Below, in pieces: positions 51,202-59,681 of a stretch of DNA of 64,000 nucleotides. This DNA is from Stomatobaculum sp. F0698 (GTDB taxonomy: Bacteria; Bacillota; Clostridia; Lachnospirales; Lachnospiraceae): contig NZ_CP130060.1 in NCBI RefSeq assembly GCF_030644385.1, positions 62,001-126,000 of the forward strand, in the 5' to 3' direction. Each line of letters opens with the position of its first letter. Within the stretch, counting starts at the first letter, position 1. The position numbers and the translations under genes are program-made. The notes beneath the pieces were generated by a model. The model searched no databases and was not told the origin of the DNA. It worked only from the letters and a program-made list of their open reading frames with translations.

Positions 51202-51831
51202 ATGAAAGTGAAAAAGAGAAGCGCAAAGGATTATCGCGTGAGTCGCTGGAGCGGCGGAGAGACTAGGGAGTTTTTGCTCTTCCCGGAGAGCGCAAGCTAT
51301 GCCGGACGGGATTTTCTCTGGCGTGTGAGTTCGGCGACCGTGGAGCTTCCCGAGAGTGATTTTACACCGCTGCCGGACTATCGGCGCTTTCTGACACCGC
51401 TCAGCGGTGCGCTCAAGCTCTCGCAAGACGGCGGCCCGTTCCGGACGCTCGGGGCGCTCGAGGTGCTTCCGTTCGACGGCGGGGCAGAGACCAAGTCCCG
51501 CGGCGAGGTGACGGATTTTAATTTGATGCTTCGAAAGGGAGAGGCAGAGGGCGGCATGGAGACCGCTTCGCTTCGGGCGGGCGAGACGCTTCGCCTCGGG
51601 ACGCTCCTTCCCGCAGAGGCAGCAGAGAGCGAAACGCTTTTGATTTACTGCTATTCGGGTGCCGCCGCACTTCGGCAGGCCGGGAAAGAATGCGTCTTAG
51701 AAGTCGGGGCCTATCTTCAGCTGTCTCCGGAGGCGGGAGAAGAGGGCGGACTTTCGCTTGCGGAATCGGAGTTACTTGCGATTGCGGAAAACACGGTGCT
51801 CGCGTTTGCATGGATGCGACGGTGCGATTGA
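51202..51831 (+). CDS. hutD: HutD/Ves family protein
   Basis: A 209-residue cupin-fold protein of the HutD family. The signature RVSRWSGGETREFLLFPE near the N-terminus corresponds to the W-x-GG-x-TREI block of the family, followed by DFLWRVSSATVE and FTPLPDYRRFLTPLSG. HutD is found with hut genes and has been proposed to limit the pathway; its biochemistry is not settled. ATG at 51202 follows GGAGGAGAG. Its presence supports the reading of 40652-51831 as one histidine-use region. Confidence 0.85.
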   Translation: MKVKKRSAKDYRVSRWSGGETREFLLFPESASYAGRDFLWRVSSATVELPESDFTPLPDYRRFLTPLSGALKLSQDGGPFRTLGALEVLPFDGGAETKSRGEVTDFNLMLRKGEAEGGMETASLRAGETLRLGTLLPAEAAESETLLIYCYSGAAALRQAGKECVLEVGAYLQLSPEAGEEGGLSLAESELLAIAENTVLAFAWMRRCD

Positions 51832-51881
51832 GAGCGGGACAGGAATAAAAGAAAATGGATTCAGGCAAAGGAATCAAGACG

Positions 51882-52376
51882 ATGAAAGAAATCTTTGAGA
51901 GAAGAAGCGTGAGAAAATTTGCGGATCGGGAAGTGGAGGCGGAAAAATTGGAGGCGGTCCTCCGCGCCGGTATGGCGGCGCCCTCCGCAGGAAATCAGCG
52001 CCCCTGGGAGTTTTACATTGTGAGAGATCGCGAGAAACTGGAAGCTCTGTCCAAGCTGAGCCGCTATGCGGGGCCGCTTGCTGCGGCGCCGCTCGCAATC
52101 GTCACGGTATGCGACCCCGAGGGCAAGCGCTTTGCCGAGGTGGCGGCGACCGATATGGCAGCCTGCACGGAGAACCTCTGGCTCGGTGCGGTTTCGGAGG
52201 GGCTCGGAACGGTGTGGATCGGTGTTTATCCCTACGAAGAACGCGTGAACTTTACGAATCAAATACTCGGAATCCCGGCGGGAAAATACGTGTTTTCGAT
52301 CTTGCCGCTCGGCTATCCGGCGGAGGAAAAGACTGCGGAGGATCGCTTCGACCCCTCCCGGATTCACGAGCTTTGA
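51882..52376 (+). CDS. Nitroreductase-family protein
   Basis: A 164-residue FMN-dependent oxidoreductase of the nitroreductase family. EIFERRSVRKFADREV and AAPSAGNQRPWEFYIV are the FMN-binding blocks, and GLGTVWIGVYPYEERV with LGIPAGKYVFSILPLGYP follow. The substrate is unknown. ATG at 51882 is preferred, eight bases after AAAGGAA; ATG at 51855 is possible and would add nine residues. Confidence 0.9.
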   Translation: MKEIFERRSVRKFADREVEAEKLEAVLRAGMAAPSAGNQRPWEFYIVRDREKLEALSKLSRYAGPLAAAPLAIVTVCDPEGKRFAEVAATDMAACTENLWLGAVSEGLGTVWIGVYPYEERVNFTNQILGIPAGKYVFSILPLGYPAEEKTAEDRFDPSRIHEL

Positions 52377-52463
52377 AGCCGAAACAAAAGAAAAGCAAAG
52401 ATTTAATAACGCTAACTTTGTGAAATACATAAGTAAAAAATCGAAAGAATTTATAAACAGCGA

Positions 52464-52492
52464 TTGAAAAAAGAGCGAGGCTGTACTAATCT
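52464..52492 (+). promoter_or_regulatory. Probable cstA promoter
   Basis: TTGAAA (52464-52469) and TAATCT (52487-52492) are spaced by 17 bases in an A+T-rich stretch. The region upstream (52377-52463) is also A+T-rich and could be an UP-like element. Confidence 0.6.
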
Positions 52493-52507
52493 GACAAATG
52501 TTTGTCA
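52492..52507. promoter_or_regulatory. Perfect 16-bp palindrome at the cstA start site
   Basis: TGACAAATGTTTGTCA is a perfect palindrome directly after the -10 element, covering the expected transcription start. This is a classical operator position for a repressor. The regulator is not identified. Confidence 0.65.
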
Positions 52508-52555
52508 ATCCCCGCCCGACGGGGACGAAAGGTGTTTGGAAAGAGAGGTACAGTT

Positions 52556-54106
52556 ATGGCAACATTTATGATTGGCCTCGCGATTCTGATCTGTGGCGGA
52601 TTTTTGTACGGCTCCCTCTGTGAGCGCGTCTTCGGCCCGGATAACCGCGAGACCCCCGCGTATGCAAAGCAGGACGGCGTGGACTTTGTCCCGATGCCGA
52701 CTTGGAAGAATGCGTTGATTAACCTTTTGAACATCGCGGGTACCGGCCCCATACTCGGGCCGATTCAGGGCATACTCTTCGGGCCGATTGCGCTGCTCAC
52801 CATTCCGATCGGCAATGTGATCGGCGGTGCGATGCACGACTACTTCGCCGGCATGATCTGCACGAGAGACGGCGGCATCCAGATGCCGGATATGATTAAA
52901 AAGTACACGAACAGCAAGGTGTTCTGGATTTACGACGTCTTTGTCTCGGTGCTTCTGCTCCTGGTCGGTGCCGTATTTATCTACACGCCGGGTGACATTG
53001 CCGCGACGCAGGTCTTCGGCTTCTCGGGCGGTGCGAAAGATCCGACGACCTGGATTATCTACGGCATCATATTCGTGTATTACTACATTGCGACGGTCTT
53101 CCCGATCGATAAGATCATCGGCAAGGTGTACCCGATTTTCGGTGCGGTGCTGGTCTTCTCTGCGGTCGGTGTCTTCTTTGTCATGGTCGGAAGTCATTAT
53201 CCGCTCGTGAACGTTTGGGACAGCTGGAATACCGGCGCGTTTGCGTACGGCGACTATTTCTTCGGTCTGGGTGATATGAAGTCCTTCGGCCATTTCATGC
53301 CGATTTTCTTCGTGACGGTTGCCTGCGGCATACTCTCGGGCTTCCACTCGACGCAGACCGCGCTGATTGCGCGCACCATGAAGAGTGAGCGCGAAGGCAA
53401 GATGACTTTCTACAACATGATGATTGTCGAGGGCTTCATCGCAATGGTATGGGCAGCGGGAACCATGGCGCTGATCCAGATGGGCGCTGCGAAGGGCGGC
53501 ATCACGATGCAGTTCGAAAACGGCGTGCTGCGCTACTTCCAGCAGGCGGCGGACGGCGGACTCAAGGCAATTTCCGCGACCTCGGTGGTCGGCGTGCTCT
53601 GTCGTAAGGCCCTGGGCCCGGTCGGCGGTGCGATTGCGCTCATCGGTGTCATTGTGCTTCCGGTTACCTCCGGTGACACGGCGCTCCGCGCACTGCGCCT
53701 CACGATTGCGGATACCTTCCACATCAAGCAGGACAACAACGCGCGCCGTCTGATGCTCGCAACCCCGATCTTTGTGCTGGTGTTCGGCATTCTGGTCTGG
53801 GCAAAGTTCGATACGAACGGCTTTAACCTGCTCTGGAGATACTTCGCTTGGTCGAATCAGGCGATGGCACTCTTTGCGCTGGCGGCGGCGGCCATTTACC
53901 TCCTGATTGAGAAGAAGGGCGCCTTTGTCTGGATGCCGCTCATTCCGGGTATTTTCTATACCGTGGTCTGCGGCAGCTACATTCTGAACGCGAAGATCGG
54001 CTTTAACCTTCCGTGGAATGCGGCGTACGCCGGCGGCGTGGCACTTGCGGTACTCTATGCCGTCTCCGTGTTTGTCCGCGGCAGAAGACCGGCAAATACC
54101 CTGTGA
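52556..54106 (+). CDS. cstA: Carbon starvation protein CstA-like transporter
   Basis: A 516-residue membrane protein with about 14-16 spans. The CstA signatures NIAGTGPILGPIQGILFGPIA, MHDYFAGMICTRDGG and LSGFHSTQTALIART are present. Family members import pyruvate or peptides, often when carbon is limiting. ATG at 52556 follows AGAGAGGT; an earlier in-frame ATG lies within the operator-like palindrome region and is unlikely. Single-gene unit between promoter and terminator. Confidence 0.93.
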   Translation: MATFMIGLAILICGGFLYGSLCERVFGPDNRETPAYAKQDGVDFVPMPTWKNALINLLNIAGTGPILGPIQGILFGPIALLTIPIGNVIGGAMHDYFAGMICTRDGGIQMPDMIKKYTNSKVFWIYDVFVSVLLLLVGAVFIYTPGDIAATQVFGFSGGAKDPTTWIIYGIIFVYYYIATVFPIDKIIGKVYPIFGAVLVFSAVGVFFVMVGSHYPLVNVWDSWNTGAFAYGDYFFGLGDMKSFGHFMPIFFVTVACGILSGFHSTQTALIARTMKSEREGKMTFYNMMIVEGFIAMVWAAGTMALIQMGAAKGGITMQFENGVLRYFQQAADGGLKAISATSVVGVLCRKALGPVGGAIALIGVIVLPVTSGDTALRALRLTIADTFHIKQDNNARRLMLATPIFVLVFGILVWAKFDTNGFNLLWRYFAWSNQAMALFALAAAAIYLLIEKKGAFVWMPLIPGIFYTVVCGSYILNAKIGFNLPWNAAYAGGVALAVLYAVSVFVRGRRPANTL

Positions 54107-54110
54107 CAGA

Positions 54111-54144
54111 AAAGAGGTTCGGCGCAGACCGAACCTCTTTTTTT
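54111..54144 (+). terminator. Intrinsic terminator after cstA
   Basis: AAAGAGGTTCGG and CCGAACCTCTTT form a perfect 12-bp stem around CGCAGA with a T-run. Confidence 0.93.
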
Positions 54145-54164
54145 AGAATTTGAAAGGAAGAGAG

Positions 54165-55088
54165 ATGAGAGAAAACAGTCTGGATTTTTTGCGCGCCGAG
54201 GGAATTTCCGAGCGTCTGATCGAGGAACTGCGCGCATTTCGAACTTACTATCACTTGGATGAGGCGGAGGCGGACCGCGTGCCGGAGCCGCTTTACCCCT
54301 ACTACGGGAGAGAGGTCTGGGAAGAGGCCATAGGCGCCCTGCTCGCCGGAGAACATTTGCTTCTGTCGGGCGGCAAGGCGAGCGGTAAGAATGTGCTCGC
54401 GGAGGGACTGGCGGCTGCCTTCGGGCGTCCGCTCTGGGACATCTCCCTCTATGTGAATGCGGATGCCGCGAGCTTAATCGGGACGGATACCTTCCGGGAC
54501 GGCGCGGTACAGCTCAGAAAGGGACCGGTGCTCCGCGCGGCGGAGTGCGGCGGCTTCGGTATCTTGGACGAAATCAATATGGCGAAGAATGAAAGCCTCG
54601 CGGTACTGCACGCTGCCCTCGACTTTCGTCGCGTCATCGATATCCCGGGCTATGAGCGTGTGTGCCTCCACGAGGCGACCCGCTTCATCGGCACAATGAA
54701 CTACGGCTACGCGGGAACGCGCGAATTAAACGAGGCGCTCGCCTCCCGCTTCCTCGTGATTCAGATGCCTGTCATTCCGCTCGCGGACGTGAAGCGCCTC
54801 CTGAGCGGCAAGTATCCGAACTTACGCCCGGAATATGCGACGCAGTTTGCGGAGCTCTTCGATGAGATACGGAAAAAGAGCGAGGGCGGCGAAATCACGA
54901 GCCGCGCGCTGGATCTTCGCGGCCTGATTGCGGCCATCGGCATGATGGAGCGCGGGCTCTCGCCGGTGAGAGCCCTGCGACTCGGCATTGTGAACAAGTG
55001 CTTTGACAGCTACGAGCAGACCCTGGTCAGCGACCTCGTTGCGACCCGCCTGCCGGAGAGCCTCGAAGCCGGGCGCGTGTTTGCATGA
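54165..55088 (+). CDS. MoxR-type AAA+ ATPase
   Basis: A 307-residue MoxR/CbbQ-like AAA+ ATPase. Walker A reads SGGKASGKN, Walker B GFGILDEINMAKNE, sensor 1 FIGTMNYGYAG, and the arginine finger region NEALASRFLVIQMP. These ATPases remodel or activate partner proteins together with a VWA protein, which is encoded next with a four-base overlap. The client is unknown. GAAAGGAAG precedes the ATG at 54165. Confidence 0.9.
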   Translation: MRENSLDFLRAEGISERLIEELRAFRTYYHLDEAEADRVPEPLYPYYGREVWEEAIGALLAGEHLLLSGGKASGKNVLAEGLAAAFGRPLWDISLYVNADAASLIGTDTFRDGAVQLRKGPVLRAAECGGFGILDEINMAKNESLAVLHAALDFRRVIDIPGYERVCLHEATRFIGTMNYGYAGTRELNEALASRFLVIQMPVIPLADVKRLLSGKYPNLRPEYATQFAELFDEIRKKSEGGEITSRALDLRGLIAAIGMMERGLSPVRALRLGIVNKCFDSYEQTLVSDLVATRLPESLEAGRVFA

Positions 55089-56815
55089 AACTCAGTGAAT
55101 TTGAGAAGCGGCGCGCCGCCAATTTGATTTGGAATGCGGCCGGGGACTACAGCATTTCCCCGGGATTTCGCATGTACGACGAGCACGGGCGGGCGGATCT
55201 CTACTGGAACAGCATCATCGGCGCGGCGCACCGTTTTTACGACTGGGATCGCTTGATGGAGTTTTACAACAGCTTTCACGAGACCGTGGATCAGGGCGTC
55301 TATGAGAGTCTCTTCTGGCTGGCGCTCGAGAACAGCTGCTATGAAAAGTTAAAGGCAGAGCGGCCGGCGGCCGAGGGACTTCGACAGACTTATGCGCGGG
55401 AAAAGTTGAAGAACTTTATGCCGAGTATCGCGGAGAGCCGCGAGGGCTGGATACTCGAGGGGCATTACCGGAGCATGCTCGGTGAGGACAGCGGCCTCCC
55501 GGACCTCGTGGACCGCAAGCTGCTTAAGGAACTGGAAGTCTCCGGAGACTTGGACACCGAGGCGTGGATTGAAAGCGTCGGCAAGACCCTTGCCCGCTAC
55601 TTTACCTATCTTCCGGGCAAGGCGGCTTCCGAACAGCGTCGTCGTCGCTTCGCGCTGCCGAAGTTTGTGTTTCGGAAGCGGAGCGCGGCAGAGCGGCAGG
55701 AGCCCCTACAGCCGAATGTGCGCCGCCTCGTGATGGGCTTCGGCGAACTTGTGCCGAGCGCGGGCGCAAAGACAGGTGCCAAAAAGTTCGGCGAGCGCTA
55801 TCTGGAGAAGAGTGCGGAACAGCTGAGACAGTATATCCGCGACTATTTCGGCACCCCCCTGTATCCGGAGGCGAAGGAGAGTGAACTGAATCTCCGCTGT
55901 TGTAAGGATGCCCACGCGGGAAGCAGGCTTTATTTTACGGACGGCAGACTGCCGCTCGAAGAAGTCAAAAAACTAAAAGGCTTTACCAAGCGCATGCGCC
56001 GCGAGATGGAAGCGCGGGAGCAAAAGACCCGTCGCGCCCATGAGGGTGAAATTGCGCGGGATCACGCGGCGATTGCGGAACTCAGAGAGCGCCTTAAAAA
56101 TGCGCTGCGGCAGCTCCGCGACTCGGAGGAAGTGCCCGGCCGCACGGGGCGGCTGCTTCCCGGGAAACTGTACCGCGCGCTTTGTCTGAATGATGCGCGC
56201 ATTTTCGAAAAGCAGCGCCCCGGGGATCAGAGTCGGGTGAGCGTGGATCTCCTGCTCGATGCGAGCACTTCGCAGGAGGAGAGAACCGAGTTGGTTGCGC
56301 GCCAGGCCTATATTTTGGCCGAGAGCCTGAGTGCATTGAAATTGCCGGTGCGAGTCTGGGGCTATCTCTCGATGAGCGGCTACACGGTGCTCACGCGCTA
56401 CCGCGATTACGAGGAGCACGAGAAGAACGAAGAGATTTTCCGCTATTTTACGGCGGGCGCAAACCGGGACGGGCTCGCTTACCGCGCGGTCGGCGAACTG
56501 ATGGCAGAGTACCCCTCGGAGCGAAAAATTCTGATTGTGCTGAGCGATGTGACGCCGAACGATATGGTGAAGTTTCTCTATCAAGGGCAGGAACAGGCCT
56601 ACGCGGGCGAAGGGGCGATAGAGAACGCCGCAAAGGAAGTTCGCACGGTGTGCACTTCCGGTGTCACGGCGCTCTGCGTTTACACCGGCGACGATGCCGG
56701 GCTCCCCGCGGTGCAGCGGGTTTTCGGACAAAATTTTGTGAAGATCAATTCCCTGACTCGCTTCGCAGCGGCTGCGGGACGTCTTCTGGAGCTTGCGCTT
56801 TCGAATCCCGCATAG
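55085..56815 (+). CDS. VWA-domain protein partner of the MoxR ATPase
   Basis: A 576-residue protein with a C-terminal von Willebrand A domain: MIDAS DASTS in VDLLLDASTSQEERTELV (residues about 390-405) and KILIVLSDVTPNDM. The N-terminal ~350 residues are charged and mostly helical, as in NorD/CbbO-type partners. The pair would act on a metal cofactor enzyme or complex that is not encoded here. Its last 71 bases overlap the convergent pdxR gene. Confidence 0.85.
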   Translation: MKLSEFEKRRAANLIWNAAGDYSISPGFRMYDEHGRADLYWNSIIGAAHRFYDWDRLMEFYNSFHETVDQGVYESLFWLALENSCYEKLKAERPAAEGLRQTYAREKLKNFMPSIAESREGWILEGHYRSMLGEDSGLPDLVDRKLLKELEVSGDLDTEAWIESVGKTLARYFTYLPGKAASEQRRRRFALPKFVFRKRSAAERQEPLQPNVRRLVMGFGELVPSAGAKTGAKKFGERYLEKSAEQLRQYIRDYFGTPLYPEAKESELNLRCCKDAHAGSRLYFTDGRLPLEEVKKLKGFTKRMRREMEAREQKTRRAHEGEIARDHAAIAELRERLKNALRQLRDSEEVPGRTGRLLPGKLYRALCLNDARIFEKQRPGDQSRVSVDLLLDASTSQEERTELVARQAYILAESLSALKLPVRVWGYLSMSGYTVLTRYRDYEEHEKNEEIFRYFTAGANRDGLAYRAVGELMAEYPSERKILIVLSDVTPNDMVKFLYQGQEQAYAGEGAIENAAKEVRTVCTSGVTALCVYTGDDAGLPAVQRVFGQNFVKINSLTRFAAAAGRLLELALSNPA

Positions 56816-57995
56816 AGAGACGGAGTTTTCGACGCAGTTGGTTCAGGCGCCGTTCCAAGTAGCCGCGGTCTATGTACTCGGCGAGCACATACTGGTCGAG
56901 TGCGGGGACGGTGCAGGCATAGAAGCCGAGACGTTCGCGGTAACTTTCGAGGAGGCGCTTCGGGAGCACCATATAGGCGACACGCATGGACGGCGCGAGG
57001 GTCTTGGTAAAGGTATTGAGGTAAATCACAGAGTCGTTGGAATCCATCGCATAGATGGTTTCCAGCGGCTTTTTTTGGAGCGAAAACTCGGAGGCATAGT
57101 CATCCTCCACGAGAAAGGCAGCTCTCTCCTTGGCCCAGCGGAGATATTCAAAGCGCTTGGCGGCGGTTGCGGTCACGCCGCTCGGGTAGCTCTGGTAGGG
57201 TGTCACATGGAGTAAGGAGGCGCGGGAGGCGGCGAGCCCCTCGGCACTCACCCCGTAGGCATCGAGCGGCAGGAGTTCATAGGGGCGGGCGTAGGCGCTG
57301 TAGACAAGGCGTATCTTCTCATAGGACTGCGCCTCGATGCCGTAGAGTGCCGCGCGGGGCAGGAGCTGCGCAACCAGTCCGTAGAGATACTCGGTGCCGG
57401 AGCCGATTACGATTTGCGCGGGATCCGCCTGCATGCCGCGATAGCGGAGCAGATAGGCACTGATGGCGCGGCGAAAGTGCAGAGCCCCCTGATTTTCCGG
57501 GCGCGCGAGCAGCTCACGCGGAAAGCGGAGCAGAACATCGCGGACAATGTGGGAGAAGGGCGTAAAGGGGAAGTCGGCGGCGAGTTCGCCGAGGGAGCTG
57601 TGCGGCGCGGAGGGTTCGGTTTCGGAGATTGCCGCTTCGGCGTTCGCGTCTGCGTTTTTGTCGCTGCCTTCGGGGGGGCGCGCCGCTTCCGCAGCGTTCG
57701 CGGGTTGAAAGTCTGCCTTGTCTGTTCGGTTTGCGTTGCCGTTTTCCGGAAGCGTGAGGGCGGAGACAAAGAAGCCGCTCCGCGCTTTGACCTCGAGATA
57801 GCCCTCATCGAGAAGCGCCGCGTAGGCACTCCCGACCGTCGAGAGGCTTAGGCCCAGGTGTTCCGCGAGCGCGCGCTTGGAGGGCAGGCGTTCGCCGGGA
57901 AGCAGTTTCTTTGCGAGAATATCGCTCCGAATGGCATTGTAGAGAAAGCGGTACTTACTCTCTTTGCCGCGGGCATTCAAAAAGTAGGTGAGCAT
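56745..57995 (-). CDS. pdxR: MocR/PdxR-type regulator (GntR helix-turn-helix fused to aminotransferase)
   Basis: A 416-residue fusion. The GntR-type winged helix occupies residues ~10-75 (KYRFLYNAIRSDILAKKLLP, LPSKRALAEHLGLSLSTV). A low-complexity Ala/Glu/Asn linker (~85-140) leads to a class I aminotransferase-like domain with the PLP region LVEDDYASEF and the Schiff-base lysine in YLNTFTKTLAPSMRVAYM. MocR proteins of this kind sense PLP and control B6 supply. ATG at 57995 follows CGGAGG. It is divergent from an ECF transporter gene, with direct repeats between them. Confidence 0.88.
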   Translation of the reverse strand: MLTYFLNARGKESKYRFLYNAIRSDILAKKLLPGERLPSKRALAEHLGLSLSTVGSAYAALLDEGYLEVKARSGFFVSALTLPENGNANRTDKADFQPANAAEAARPPEGSDKNADANAEAAISETEPSAPHSSLGELAADFPFTPFSHIVRDVLLRFPRELLARPENQGALHFRRAISAYLLRYRGMQADPAQIVIGSGTEYLYGLVAQLLPRAALYGIEAQSYEKIRLVYSAYARPYELLPLDAYGVSAEGLAASRASLLHVTPYQSYPSGVTATAAKRFEYLRWAKERAAFLVEDDYASEFSLQKKPLETIYAMDSNDSVIYLNTFTKTLAPSMRVAYMVLPKRLLESYRERLGFYACTVPALDQYVLAEYIDRGYLERRLNQLRRKLRLSMRDSKAQAPEDVPQPLRSESGN

Positions 57996-58013
57996 GAAGA
58001 AACCTCCGATTTT

Positions 58014-58048
58014 CAAACTGGTATCATTGTAACGCAAACTGATATCAT
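58014..58048. promoter_or_regulatory. Direct-repeat operator for the MocR regulator
   Basis: CAAACTGGTATCAT (58014-58027) and CAAACTGATATCAT (58035-58048) match at 13 of 14 positions and are spaced 21 bp start to start, two helical turns. A partial third copy (AAAACTGA near 58059) may follow. Direct repeats are typical for MocR proteins, and a TACAAT -10 (58092-58097) of the divergent gene lies downstream without a good -35. Confidence 0.75.
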
Positions 58049-58128
58049 AAAAAATATGAAAACTGAGTCTTTTTTGAATCCAGATTTGCGCTACAATCGT
58101 GCTTATCGAAACAAAGGGGGATGATGTC

Positions 58129-58746
58129 ATGACAGGACAACAGACAGCAACAGCGACAAACACAGATCAGAGACTTCATAAAATCGTATTGACGGGGCTC
58201 ATGGCAGCGCTCTGCTACGCAGCCTTTGCCTTTTTGAAAATCCCGATTCCAACGCCGGGCGGCGGCATGGTGGCGCTTCATATCGGCAACGCCTTTTGCG
58301 TGCTTGCGGCGCTCTATCTGGGCGGTGTGTACGGCGGCCTTGCGGGCGCAATCGGCATGACGATTGCGGATTTAATGGATCCGAAGTACGTGACTTCCGC
58401 GCCGAAGACCTTTTTGCTCAAGTTCTTGATCGGCCTCATTGCGGGCTTTATCGCGCATAAGCTCGGCCACATCACAGAAGATCACGACAGAAAATATCTC
58501 TTTTTCTGGACCTTGCTCGCTTCGGCGGTCGCGCTCGGCTTTAATGTGATTGCGGATCCGATTGTGGGCTATCTCTATAAAACCTATCTGCTCGGCATTC
58601 CGCAGGAAGCGTCGAAGATTATGGCGACCTGGGCAGCCGGTGTGACCGCAATCAACTCGGTCGCGGGCACCGTGGTCGTGGTCATCGCCTATGCGGCGCT
58701 GCGTCCGGTTTTAAAGAAAGCGGGACAGTTCTTTTATCTGGACTGA
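58129..58746 (+). CDS. ECF transporter substrate-binding (S) component, probable vitamin B6 type
   Basis: A 205-residue integral membrane S component with about six spans. HKIVLTGLMAALCYAAFAFL near residue 16 and FCVLAALYLGGVYGGLAGAIG with DLMDPKYVTSAPKTFLLKFL are typical of ECF S proteins. It binds a vitamin and works with a shared EcfAA'T module encoded elsewhere. Divergence from pdxR, with MocR repeats between, suggests pyridoxine or a relative as the substrate (PdxU-type). That is inferred. AAAGGGGG lies eight bases before the ATG. Confidence 0.85.
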   Translation: MTGQQTATATNTDQRLHKIVLTGLMAALCYAAFAFLKIPIPTPGGGMVALHIGNAFCVLAALYLGGVYGGLAGAIGMTIADLMDPKYVTSAPKTFLLKFLIGLIAGFIAHKLGHITEDHDRKYLFFWTLLASAVALGFNVIADPIVGYLYKTYLLGIPQEASKIMATWAAGVTAINSVAGTVVVVIAYAALRPVLKKAGQFFYLD

Positions 58747-58813
58747 GGCCGCGCTCTTGTTTCGGACGAACGGAGCGGGCGCGTGTGCGTGAGGCGCACA
58801 GAAGGACAGCGAA

Positions 58814-58843
58814 AAGCTGCGGCATATTGCCGCAGCTTTTTTC
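58814..58843 (+). terminator. Intrinsic terminator after the ECF gene
   Basis: AAGCTGCGGCA and TGCCGCAGCTT form a perfect 11-bp stem around TAT, followed by TTTTTC. Confidence 0.92.
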
Positions 58844-58846
58844 TGA

Positions 58847-58875
58847 TTGTCAAACGGGGCAAAACAGGCTATACA
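58847..58875 (+). promoter_or_regulatory. Promoter of the HAD gene
   Basis: TTGTCA (58847-58852) and TATACA (58870-58875), 17-base spacer, directly after the terminator. Confidence 0.7.
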
Positions 58876-58907
58876 AGATAAAAACGGCGAGAAAAAGGAG
58901 GGACGGA

Positions 58908-59543
58908 ATGAAACGGGCTTATCTCTTTGATGTAGACGGGACGCTCTGGGACAGCGCGCGTGCGGTTACGGATTCCTGGAATGAGGTGTTGAAGGCGCGC
59001 AGGGGCAGCGGAACGCTCACGGTCGATGACATGCACGGCTTTATGGGACACACGATGGATGAGATTGCGGCACGCATCTCCCCGGACGCGGATCCCCTAG
59101 AGCAGAAGGAAATCATGGAAGCCTGCATGCGGCACGAGATCGATTATCTGGAGTCCCACAGCGGCTGCTTTTATCCCGGGGTGCTGAAGACCCTCCGCGC
59201 CCTTTTCGAGAGCGGCAAGGAACTCTACATTGTCTCAAATTGCCAGGAGGGCTATATCGAGTCTCTGCTCGAAGCCGGAAATTTAAGCAGCGGAGAGGAC
59301 GGTGTGATTCGCGATTTTATTTGCTACGGCGAGACGAGACGCCCGAAGGGAGAAAATATAGAGCTGATTCTCGAGCGGAACGAACTCAGCCCGGAGGAGG
59401 CGGTGTACATCGGGGACACCGAGATGGATCAGGCCGCGGCCGAGGAGGCCGGCGTCGATTTTTATCATGTGAGCTACGGCTTCGGACGGGTTCACGGGGC
59501 ACTCCGCGAGCTCGACTCCCTCGAAGAACTCTTAGAGGACTGA
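58908..59543 (+). CDS. HAD-superfamily phosphatase, phosphoglycolate phosphatase-like
   Basis: A 211-residue HAD subfamily IA hydrolase. Motif I AYLFDVDGTLWDSARA, a helical cap, motif II YIVSNCQEG, motif III Lys in RRPKGENIEL, and motif IV VYIGDTEMDQAAAEEAG. It resembles phosphoglycolate phosphatases and beta-phosphoglucomutase relatives; the substrate is not assignable. AAAGGAGGG precedes the ATG at 58908. Confidence 0.88.
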   Translation: MKRAYLFDVDGTLWDSARAVTDSWNEVLKARRGSGTLTVDDMHGFMGHTMDEIAARISPDADPLEQKEIMEACMRHEIDYLESHSGCFYPGVLKTLRALFESGKELYIVSNCQEGYIESLLEAGNLSSGEDGVIRDFICYGETRRPKGENIELILERNELSPEEAVYIGDTEMDQAAAEEAGVDFYHVSYGFGRVHGALRELDSLEELLED

Positions 59544-59563
59544 GTCCGGGGGCAAAGAGAGGC

Positions 59564-59592
59564 TTGTCAGAAGAGAAGCAGTCTGCTATGCT
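59564..59592 (+). promoter_or_regulatory. Promoter of tRNA-Gln
   Basis: TTGTCA (59564-59569), a 17-base spacer and TATGCT (59587-59592) preceded by TG. The start site would fall a few bases before the tRNA. Confidence 0.75.
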
Positions 59593-59604
59593 GAATAGGC
59601 ATTT

Positions 59605-59675
59605 TGGGCTGTCGCCAAGCGGTAAGGCAAAGGACTTTGACTCCTTCATTCGACGGTTCGAATCCGGCCAGCCCA
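59605..59675 (+). tRNA. tRNA-Gln (anticodon UUG)
   Basis: A 71-base cloverleaf. The acceptor stem is TGGGCTG/CAGCCCA, the D stem GCC/GGC with loop AAGCGGTAA, the anticodon stem AAGGA/TCCTT with loop CTTTGAC (anticodon TTG), the variable loop CATTC, and the T loop TTCGAAT. The T stem GACGG/CCGGC has one A-G mismatch at its second pair. CCA is not encoded. A terminator follows directly. Confidence 0.95.
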
Positions 59676-59681
59676 GGCACG

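Noticed and set aside
52505..53722. 405-codon minus-strand open frame
   Set aside because: Antisense to cstA. The translation is His/Arg/Asp-rich, as expected for the reverse of a membrane protein gene.
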